A stretch of 64,000 bases of DNA from Streptomyces sp. NBC_01497 (GTDB lineage Bacteria; Actinomycetota; Actinomycetes; Streptomycetales; Streptomycetaceae): positions 558,001 through 622,000 of the forward strand of contig NZ_CP109427.1 in assembly GCF_036250695.1 (NCBI RefSeq), in the 5' to 3' direction. Each line of letters begins with the position of its first letter. Positions within the stretch are counted from its first letter, which is position 1. Below, piece after piece: positions 1 through 6,412 of the stretch. Made by a program: the position numbers and the translations under genes. The notes beneath the pieces were generated by a model that ran no database searches, was not told the origin of the DNA, and worked only from the letters and a program-made list of their open reading frames with translations.

Positions 1-690
1 TTCCCCGCCGTGGTATCGGCGTTCGTCGGTATCCGGGGAGATCTGCCGGAGCAGGAAGCCCACAGCACCACGTATCTCCTCCCGGCGGCGGCCGGTGCGC
101 TGCCCGGCGCGCTGCAGAACAGCCTGGTCGTCCAGTTGCGCAGCCGCTACTCGGACGGTTTCGCCCCGCCCGGGAAGTCGGTCGTCCACTGCACCTACTT
201 CAGCGACTACGCCTACTGGAGGACCCTGCGCCGCACCGACCGCAGAGCCTACTGGGAGCGCAAACGGGAGGTGGCGGCGTTCGTGCGGCGCTTCTTGGAG
301 GAGCGCTGGCCCGGCACGGCCCCCCGGATCGAGCTGGTGGACGTGGCCTCGCCCGCGACGACCAGGCGCTACACCGGCAACCACAACGGATCGATCCTCG
401 CGTGGAAGGCCTTCTCGGAAGCCGACGACGTGACGGCGGACCTCGTCGGCAAGGACCGGATGAGGCTGCCAGGACTCGCCGGCTTCTCCATGGCGGGGCA
501 GTGGGTGGGCATGGGCGGCCTGATCCGGGCCGCGTCCACCGGCCGCTTCGCCGTCCAGTACCTGTGCGAGGAGTTGCGGGTCCCGTTCCGGGCGTGGGAG
601 AGCACCGGTACCGAGCCGTGGCACACCGGCAAACTGGGGCGGCTGCCGCAGCTCGACCGCTGGTCCGTCGGGGGGAGCAACGGCGCGTGA
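1..690 (+). CDS. Phytoene-desaturase-like FAD oxidoreductase, C-terminal part (5' end outside window)
   Basis: The frame is open from the first base, so only the last ~229 residues are present and the FAD-binding N-terminus lies outside the window. The end matches the CrtI/retinol-saturase type of flavin amine-oxidoreductase: an RYTGNHNGSILAWK segment, then GLPGLAGFSMAGQWVGMGGLIRAA, which is the usual C-terminal flavin contact region. It is clearly paralogous to the next gene, which has the same blocks (RYTGNHDGTVLGWQ, GLPGLANFYLSGVW, GGLIRAAAAGR). The stop is 20 bases before the next start, so the two are probably co-transcribed. The substrate is unknown; family members desaturate or saturate polyene chains. 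Confidence in family is high and in function low. Confidence 0.85.
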   Translation, partial: FPAVVSAFVGIRGDLPEQEAHSTTYLLPAAAGALPGALQNSLVVQLRSRYSDGFAPPGKSVVHCTYFSDYAYWRTLRRTDRRAYWERKREVAAFVRRFLEERWPGTAPRIELVDVASPATTRRYTGNHNGSILAWKAFSEADDVTADLVGKDRMRLPGLAGFSMAGQWVGMGGLIRAASTGRFAVQYLCEELRVPFRAWESTGTEPWHTGKLGRLPQLDRWSVGGSNGA

Positions 691-710
691 GGACACAGGA
701 GAAGGGGTTC

Positions 711-2438
711 GTGACGCGTCCTGCGCGCGGCAGGGAAACAATGATCATCATCGGTGCGGGGCTCGGCGGTCTCTCCACCGGCTGCTACGCGCAGATGAAC
801 GGCTACCGCACCCGGGTGCTGGAGATGCACGAGGTCCCCGGGGGCTGCTGTACCGCCTGGGGGCGCGGCGAGTTCACCCTGGACGCGTGCGTGAGCTGGA
901 TGCTCGGCAGCGGCCCCGGCAACGAGATGCACCAGATCTGGCTGGAGCTGGGTGCGCTGCAGGGCAAGGAGGTACGCCACTTCGACGTCTTCAACATCGT
1001 GCGCGGACGGGACGGCAGAGCGGTCTACTTCTACTCCGACCCGGACCGGCTGCAGGCCCATCTGAGCGAGCTCTCCCCTGCCGACGCACGGCAGATCAGG
1101 GGTTTCTGCCGTCAGTTGAGGGCCTTCCGCAAGGCGCTGGCTGTCTATCCGTTCCTCAAACCGGTCGGCCTGATGGGGCGGATGGAGCGCTGGCGCATGC
1201 TCGCGTCGTTCCTCCCGTACGTGAGTGCCGTCCGCACGTCCCTCTCGGTGCTCATGTCCGACTACTCGGCGCGGTTCGAGGACCCGTTGCTGCGGGAGGC
1301 CTTCAACTTCGTCCTGTACGAGAGGCATCCGGCGTTCCCCGTGCTGCCGACGCAATTCCAGCTCGCGTCGCACGCCAACCTCTCAGCGGGCGTGCCCGAG
1401 GGGGGATCGCTCGGCCTCGCGCAGTCGATCGAGCGGCGCTACCGCAGGCTCGGCGGCCGGGTGACGTACAACACCATGGTCGAGGAGGTGCTCGTCGAGA
1501 ACGACCGGGCGGTCGGCGTGCGCCTCGGCGACGGGCGCGAACTGCGGGCCGACATCGTCGTGTCGGCCTGCGACGGACCCACCACGATGATGAAGCTCCT
1601 GGGGGGCCGTTACCTGGGCGACGCCTACCGGCGGCTGTACACGAGGACCATCAACGAACCCGGCATGGTCTTCCCCGGCTACTTCACCCTCTTCCTCGGT
1701 CTCGACCGGCCGTTCCCCCAGGGCGACCCCTGCACGACCTACCTGCTGACGGACGCGCAGGCGGCCGAGCTGACCGGCATCCGCCACCCGAGCATCAACG
1801 TCCAGTTCCGCAGCCTCCACTACCCCGAGCTCTCCCCCAGGGGGACCGCCGTCGTCTACGCCACGTACTTCTGCGACATCGCGCCCTGGCGCGCCCTGGA
1901 CGAGGGCCCCGAACGGGTCACGAGGACCCGCGGCGGCCAGGAGCTCCACACCCTTCCCGTGCGGCACGGGCCCGGCTACTACGCGGCGAAACGCAGGGCG
2001 CGCACCGCGCTCGTACGCTTCCTCGACGAGCGATACCCGGGCATCGAGCAGGCGATCGCGGTCCGCGACGTGTCCAGTCCCCTCACCCACGTGCGCTACA
2101 CGGGCAACCACGACGGGACGGTCCTCGGGTGGCAGCCGTTCGTGGAGAGCGGCGAGACCTTGGAGGATCTGGTGCGCCGGCACGGCCCCGGGCTGCCGGG
2201 CCTCGCGAACTTCTACCTGTCGGGCGTCTGGGCGACCACGGGCGGCCTGATCCGTGCGGCGGCGGCGGGCCGGCACGTCATGCAGTTCGTCTGCCGCGAC
2301 GACGGCAGGGAGTTCACCGCCTCCGTCGACGACTCCGCGCCACCGCCTACCCACCTCGTCATTCCGGTCGAGCGGCGCCCCGACATCCCCGCCACCCCCG
2401 GCCGAAACCCCGCAGGCGTGGAAAGGCAGCCGCGATGA
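711..2438 (+). CDS. Phytoene-desaturase-like NAD(P)/FAD oxidoreductase
   Basis: This is a full-length CrtI-type flavoprotein of about 575 residues. A Rossmann dinucleotide-binding motif (IIIGAGLGGLS) lies within the first 25 residues, and the C-terminal GLPGLANFYLSG...GGLIRAA block contacts the flavin. I chose GTG 711 because AGGAGAAGG lies 6 bases upstream; ATG 741 (565 aa) is an alternative that begins right at the Rossmann strand. It follows a paralogue by 20 bases, and its stop overlaps the next start (ATGA), so the next gene is translationally coupled. No signal peptide is visible. The family uses FAD to insert or remove double bonds in isoprenoid or polyene chains. No phytoene synthase or cyclase is in the window, so a carotenoid role is unproven. 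Confidence 0.88.
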   Translation: MTRPARGRETMIIIGAGLGGLSTGCYAQMNGYRTRVLEMHEVPGGCCTAWGRGEFTLDACVSWMLGSGPGNEMHQIWLELGALQGKEVRHFDVFNIVRGRDGRAVYFYSDPDRLQAHLSELSPADARQIRGFCRQLRAFRKALAVYPFLKPVGLMGRMERWRMLASFLPYVSAVRTSLSVLMSDYSARFEDPLLREAFNFVLYERHPAFPVLPTQFQLASHANLSAGVPEGGSLGLAQSIERRYRRLGGRVTYNTMVEEVLVENDRAVGVRLGDGRELRADIVVSACDGPTTMMKLLGGRYLGDAYRRLYTRTINEPGMVFPGYFTLFLGLDRPFPQGDPCTTYLLTDAQAAELTGIRHPSINVQFRSLHYPELSPRGTAVVYATYFCDIAPWRALDEGPERVTRTRGGQELHTLPVRHGPGYYAAKRRARTALVRFLDERYPGIEQAIAVRDVSSPLTHVRYTGNHDGTVLGWQPFVESGETLEDLVRRHGPGLPGLANFYLSGVWATTGGLIRAAAAGRHVMQFVCRDDGREFTASVDDSAPPPTHLVIPVERRPDIPATPGRNPAGVERQPR

Positions 2439-3490
2439 AGGTCAAGAAGTGGGTGGTCCGCGAACACATCGAGGGCACTCCCGATGTCGACCGGGTCTAC
2501 GAGAAGGTGGTCGAGGACATCGACGTCGACCTCACACCCGACGGGATGCTGCTGAGGACGCTCTACGTCTCGGTCGACCCCTACCTCCAGGGCATCGCCC
2601 TCGACACCCCGCTCGGGCTGCACATGGGCGCCGACTCCATCATGGAGGTGCTGGAGGCAGGACCGCTCGCGGCCCACCGGCCGGGCGACCTCGTACAGGG
2701 CTTCGGCGGCTGGCAGTCGCACGTGGTCAGTACGGGCGCTCCGACGCTCTGGCAGACGGGCACCTTCCCCATGGTCTTCCCCGCCTTCCGGCGTCTCGAT
2801 CCGCGCTGGTACGACGACGCGCTGCCCCTGGCGACGGCGCTCAGCTCCATGGGCGGGCCCGGCATGACGGCCTGGGGCACGCTCACCATGTTCCTCACGG
2901 CCGGCCCGGGCGACACGCTCGTCATCAGCGGCGCGTCGGGCGCCGTGGGGTCGCTGGTCGGACAGTTGGCCCGGATCGCCGGAGCCCGAGTGGTCGGAAC
3001 GACGTCGAGTCCGCGCAAGGCGGAGTACCTGACACGGCTGGGGTTCGACGCGGTGGTCCTCTACCGGCAGGGCGACAGCACCGCGAGCGTCCGGGACGCC
3101 CTCACCGCGGCGGCCCCCGGCGGCGTCGACCGCTACTTCGACAACCTGGGCGGCGCGGTGACCGACGCGGTGTTCTCCATGCTCAACGTCGGCAGCCAGG
3201 TGGCCGTGTGCTGGCAGTGGGCGACCCAGGTCGGACGGGACGCGGTCGGGCCCCGGCTGCTGCCGTACATCATGTTCCCGCGCACGACCGTGCGCGGGAT
3301 CTTCTCCCTGGAGTGGTTCACCGACGCGAACTGGCGGGCCCTGCACACCGAGGTGGGGGGCCGGGTCAGGCGGGGCGAGCTCGTCTGCGACCACACCCTC
3401 CACCACGGCTTCGACAGCATCCCCACCGCCTACGGGAGCCTCTATCACGACCGGGCGGCCAACCTGGGCAAGGTCCTGGTCGAGCTGTGA
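2435..3490 (+). CDS. NADP-dependent oxidoreductase, zinc-free MDR family (alkenal/prostaglandin-reductase type)
   Basis: The protein of 351 residues is a medium-chain dehydrogenase/reductase. The N-terminus has the YVSVDPYLQG element typical of the leukotriene B4 12-hydroxydehydrogenase/prostaglandin-reductase branch. The nucleotide-binding motif SGASGAVGSLVGQLA is at residues ~165-179, followed by YFDNLGG, the usual end of this branch's cofactor domain. No structural or catalytic zinc cysteines are seen. The ATG overlaps the stop of the preceding flavoprotein (ATGA), indicating coupling and a shared pathway. Known relatives reduce the C=C bond of alpha,beta-unsaturated carbonyls with NADPH; that fits a product of the desaturase pair, but this is inference. 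A strong hairpin follows the stop. Confidence 0.9.
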   Translation: MKVKKWVVREHIEGTPDVDRVYEKVVEDIDVDLTPDGMLLRTLYVSVDPYLQGIALDTPLGLHMGADSIMEVLEAGPLAAHRPGDLVQGFGGWQSHVVSTGAPTLWQTGTFPMVFPAFRRLDPRWYDDALPLATALSSMGGPGMTAWGTLTMFLTAGPGDTLVISGASGAVGSLVGQLARIAGARVVGTTSSPRKAEYLTRLGFDAVVLYRQGDSTASVRDALTAAAPGGVDRYFDNLGGAVTDAVFSMLNVGSQVAVCWQWATQVGRDAVGPRLLPYIMFPRTTVRGIFSLEWFTDANWRALHTEVGGRVRRGELVCDHTLHHGFDSIPTAYGSLYHDRAANLGKVLVEL

Positions 3491-3494
3491 GGGC

Positions 3495-3537
3495 GGACGG
3501 CGCCCCGGCGGCCACGCGTCGCACCGGGGCGCCGTCC
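3495..3537 (+). terminator. Rho-independent-type hairpin after the reductase gene
   Basis: Perfect 14-bp arms GGACGGCGCCCCGG (3495-3508) and CCGGGGCGCCGTCC (3524-3537) enclose a 15-base loop just 4 bases after the reductase stop. There is no U-tract, as is usual in Streptomyces. It ends the three-gene flavoprotein/reductase operon. Confidence 0.75.
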
Positions 3538-3818
3538 CCGGCTTGTGCCGGAGCGCCGAGGACGAGGGCGATCCGCGGCTTTCGCCGGAGCCGCGAAGAC
3601 AGTGGCGCCGTTCGTCGCGACCGGGACACCGAAGAACGTGACGTGCGTGCGGCCCGGTCGGGTCGGGTCGGGTCGGTCGGGACGGGACGGGACGGGACGC
3701 TGACCGTGGCGCCCTCCGAAGAAGCGGTGTGCTCACGTCGAACGCCCTCGGCGCCGTCCGTGGCCCGTACCCCCCATGCCGAGCAGATACAGCGAGCAGG
3801 TTCAGCCAGGAGGTTCGC
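3538..3818. other. Intergenic region with pentanucleotide repeats
   Basis: No gene is seen between the terminator and the P450. There is a small hairpin, CGCGGCT-N8-AGCCGCG, near 3570-3592. At 3656-3675 four copies of GGTCG run straight into GACGG copies (to about 3695). The P450 promoter must be in this stretch, but I cannot pick convincing -35/-10 boxes. Confidence 0.5.
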
Positions 3819-5042
3819 ATGCCCCCCGCCTTCACCGACGACAGCGTCCCCGCACCCCTGTTGCCCGCGCTCCACCGGATGGAGTTCGCGGCGCCGGGTC
3901 CGCCCCGGCCGGCCGCACTGCCCGACGGCTCCCCGGCCTGGCTGGTGAGCCGCTACCCCGATGTGCGGCAGGTCCTCCAAGACAGTCGGTTCGGACGCGC
4001 CCAGTTGTACGCGCCGGACGGGCCGGGCCTCTCGGCGGCGCCCGGCCTGGTCAACGACCCGGACCTGATGTTCAACCAGGACGGCCCCGGCCATCTGCGC
4101 CTGCGCCGCACCATGCGCCGTGCGTTCACCCCGAGGGCTGTCGCCCGCTGGCGGCCCTGGATCGCGTCCATCGTGGAGCAGTTGCTGGACGGGCCGGGAC
4201 TGCGTACGGGACCGGTCGACATCGTCGCGGAGTTCACGCTCCCGCTGCCGGTGGCCGTGATCAGCCGGCTGATGGGGCTCGACGCGGCGGCGCGGGAGCG
4301 GATGCGGCACTGGAGCGAGCACGCCTTCTCGGACGGTTCCCATGAGGGGGACGTCGTGGGCGCCGCGCTGGCCGAGTTCTCGGCGTTCGGCGCGGAACTG
4401 CTGGCAGCCCGGCGGCGCGAGCCCGGGGACGATCTGGTCAGCGGTCTGGTCCTGGCGGCGGACGCGGAGGGCGGCATCCCCGAGGCCCAACTGGTCTCGC
4501 TGGTCTGCGGGCTGGTGGTGGGCGGCCACGACAGCACGATGACGATGCTCGGAAACTCGCTCCTGTACCTGCTCGGTGAGAGACCCGGGGACTGGCCGCG
4601 CCTCGCCTTGGACGAGGAGTCGGCGGGCACGGCGGCCGACCGCCTCATCCACCTGATCCCCCTGGGGGACGACCGCGGAAGCATCCGTCGCGCCTGCGAG
4701 GACGTCGCGGTGGGCGGGGTCCTCGTCCCGGCCGGCGCGGTGGTCGTCGCGGACTGCGGTATGGCCAACCGCGACCCCGCGGTCTTCCCCGCCGCCACGT
4801 TGGACGACCTGTTCGCGCCGCTGGAGGCCCCCACGCTGTCCTTCGGGGCCGGACCGCACTACTGCCTGGGCGCGTGGCTGGCCAGGCTGGAACTCCAGTT
4901 GGCCCTCGGCCGGCTGGCGGCCCGCTTCCCGGGACTGCGCCTCGCGGAGCCGCCGGACGCCGTCCGCTGGCGCCTGGGCACCACCTCCCGCAGCCCGGAA
5001 CGCCTGCTCGTCACCTGGCAGGGAGACGGGGCCGGGCGGTGA
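3819..5042 (+). CDS. Cytochrome P450 with no canonical EXXR motif
   Basis: This soluble bacterial P450 has 407 residues, normal for the family. The heme-ligand loop is clear (FGAGPHYCLGAWLAR, Cys349), as is an I-helix with an acid-alcohol pair (GGHDST, residues 235-240) and the NRDPAVFP block. The K-helix position, which normally reads E-x-x-R, reads R-L-I-H (residues 275-278), just before IPLGDD. The usual Arg of the following meander is also not evident. P450s without EXXR are known in Streptomyces (CYP157 family), so it may still fold and bind heme. The start ATG 3819 follows CCAGGAGG at 3806-3813. No ferredoxin is adjacent, so electrons must come from elsewhere. The upstream flavoprotein/reductase operon suggests a common pathway. 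Confidence 0.9.
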   Translation: MPPAFTDDSVPAPLLPALHRMEFAAPGPPRPAALPDGSPAWLVSRYPDVRQVLQDSRFGRAQLYAPDGPGLSAAPGLVNDPDLMFNQDGPGHLRLRRTMRRAFTPRAVARWRPWIASIVEQLLDGPGLRTGPVDIVAEFTLPLPVAVISRLMGLDAAARERMRHWSEHAFSDGSHEGDVVGAALAEFSAFGAELLAARRREPGDDLVSGLVLAADAEGGIPEAQLVSLVCGLVVGGHDSTMTMLGNSLLYLLGERPGDWPRLALDEESAGTAADRLIHLIPLGDDRGSIRRACEDVAVGGVLVPAGAVVVADCGMANRDPAVFPAATLDDLFAPLEAPTLSFGAGPHYCLGAWLARLELQLALGRLAARFPGLRLAEPPDAVRWRLGTTSRSPERLLVTWQGDGAGR

Positions 5043-5087
5043 CCGTCGTCCCCGGCCGGGCGCGAGACGACCGGCCGGGGACGACGG
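5043..5087. terminator. Long bidirectional hairpin between P450 and protease
   Basis: A 17-bp perfect stem (CCGTCGTCCCCGGCCGG at 5043-5059 pairing with 5071-5087) with an 11-base loop starts at the base after the P450 stop. It lies between convergent genes, so it can end transcription from both sides. Confidence 0.8.
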
Positions 5088-5129
5088 GGTGGCGCGCTCC
5101 CGCAGGGGGCGGGCCACCCCGGTGTCAGG

Positions 5130-6041
5130 TCAGCGTGACCCCGACGGCTTCGGCAGCGCGCATCCCGCCGCCGCGAGGTTCAGTGTGTTGCCCGTCGTGA
5201 AGCAAGCCGGGATGCCGTAGGTCTCCTCGGCGTAGCCGGTGCCCTTGTGGAGGGTGACGACGCCCTGTTGGTCGACCTCGCAGGGGTTGTCGAGGGTGCA
5301 GCGTTCTCCGCTCTCGTTCGTGGTGTTGTTGATCGCCGTGATCTGTCCCGTCGTCGTGTCGATGACCGGGGAGCCCGACGTGCCGCCGATGACCTGGCAG
5401 GCCGGGGTGTAGCGCACGGAGTCCTTCCAGGTCCACTGGTCCTCCTTCAGCCGGTACGCGAACCCGTCGACGGCGCAGGAGTAGACCTGTTTCCAGTACC
5501 CGGAGACCACGTTGATCGCGTGGCCCTGCACGGGGTGGGTGGCGGAGAGGGTCAGCGGGGCGATCCCGGTGGACTGCTGGATCTGGGCGTAGTTCTTGGT
5601 CAGTTGGTAGATCGTCACGTCGGTGTCGGTCATCGTCGCGTAGACGACCTTGCTCGCCTTGAGTGTTCCCGCACTGCCGGCGGAGGCGTTGAGCAGCGTG
5701 AAACTGCGGGTGGAGGACTGGTTGGTGATGACCTGGCCCGCGCTGGGAAAGCCCGTCTCGATGCAGTGGCCGTTCGTCATGACCAACGCGGGGTCGGACG
5801 AGCGGGAGTTCGGCATCCGGACCAGGGAGCCCGAACAGTTGCTCAGCGCCACGGTACCGGCGAAGGAGGCGGCCGCCGCGGGGCCCGCCGGCGTGGTTGC
5901 GGGTGCGGTGGCCGCCGCGGGGACGGTGGAGGCGACCGGTCCGCCCCCGGCCGGGGCCGCGGCCGCCGCGCTCGTGGCGCCCGCCAGGACGGCTGCGCCG
6001 AGGGCGGAGGTGGTCAGGATGGCGAGGAGAGGCGTGCGCAT
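5130..6041 (-). CDS. Secreted trypsin-like serine protease (S1 family)
   Basis: The protein of 303 residues starts with a Sec-type signal peptide (MRTPLLAIL..., hydrophobic to about residue 22, then an Ala-rich stretch ending near residue 30) followed by a Pro/Ala-rich leader. The S1 catalytic triad is readable: His92 in TNGHC, Asp141 in TDVTIY, and Ser222 in GGTSGSP. Four or more cysteines in the mature part could form disulfides. The ATG at 6041 is preceded by GAGAGGACC. It is monocistronic: a long terminator lies downstream and a perfect palindrome lies 62 bases upstream. It should act outside the cell as an endopeptidase; specificity cannot be read. Confidence 0.9.
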   Translation of the reverse strand: MRTPLLAILTTSALGAAVLAGATSAAAAAPAGGGPVASTVPAAATAPATTPAGPAAAASFAGTVALSNCSGSLVRMPNSRSSDPALVMTNGHCIETGFPSAGQVITNQSSTRSFTLLNASAGSAGTLKASKVVYATMTDTDVTIYQLTKNYAQIQQSTGIAPLTLSATHPVQGHAINVVSGYWKQVYSCAVDGFAYRLKEDQWTWKDSVRYTPACQVIGGTSGSPVIDTTTGQITAINNTTNESGERCTLDNPCEVDQQGVVTLHKGTGYAEETYGIPACFTTGNTLNLAAAGCALPKPSGSR

Positions 6042-6102
6042 GGTGGTCCTCTCGGATCGGCCCGGGAACCGAGCGGCGCCCGGACGGCGAAGGGTCAACG
6101 TA

Positions 6103-6120
6103 TTGTCGGTGTACCGACAA
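6103..6120. promoter_or_regulatory. Palindrome upstream of the protease: candidate operator
   Basis: TTGTCGGT (6103-6110), two bases, then ACCGACAA (6113-6120): perfect 8-bp half-sites. It is in the only AT-richer patch of the leader, 62 bases upstream of the protease start, where a repressor could block transcription. No regulator gene is adjacent, so the binding protein is unknown. Confidence 0.6.
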
Positions 6121-6364
6121 GAAGCTCGCTACCCCTCCGTTCTTCACTGACGCTTTCCACGCTGTTGACAGCCTCTCTCTACCCCCACCCGGCATCGGTC
6201 GCACCGGCGCGGTGGGGGCGTGCGGGCCCGACGGGAGCACGCCGCCGCGAGACGCGCAACCTCCGCACGGTGGAGCGGGCGCAGCGGGCGAGCGGCGCCG
6301 CATCGGCCCGGCCCCGGCCCGGCAGCGAAGGCATCCCGCCCGGTGCCACGGCCCGCGACGCACA
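6121..6364. other. Intergenic DNA upstream of the protease
   Basis: I see no gene here. Reading frames in this stretch lack family resemblance and a ribosome binding site. It separates the protease promoter from the terminator of the beta-helix gene. Confidence 0.4.
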
Positions 6365-6403
6365 GGAGGGGCGGCGGACCCCTGTACTGTCCGCCGCCCC
6401 TCC
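6365..6403 (-). terminator. Terminator of the beta-helix gene
   Basis: A perfect 15-bp stem (GGAGGGGCGGCGGAC at 6365-6379 with its complement at 6389-6403) and 9-base loop lie 10 bases beyond the stop of the minus-strand beta-helix gene. Confidence 0.8.
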
Positions 6404-6412
6404 CGCTGTCCT

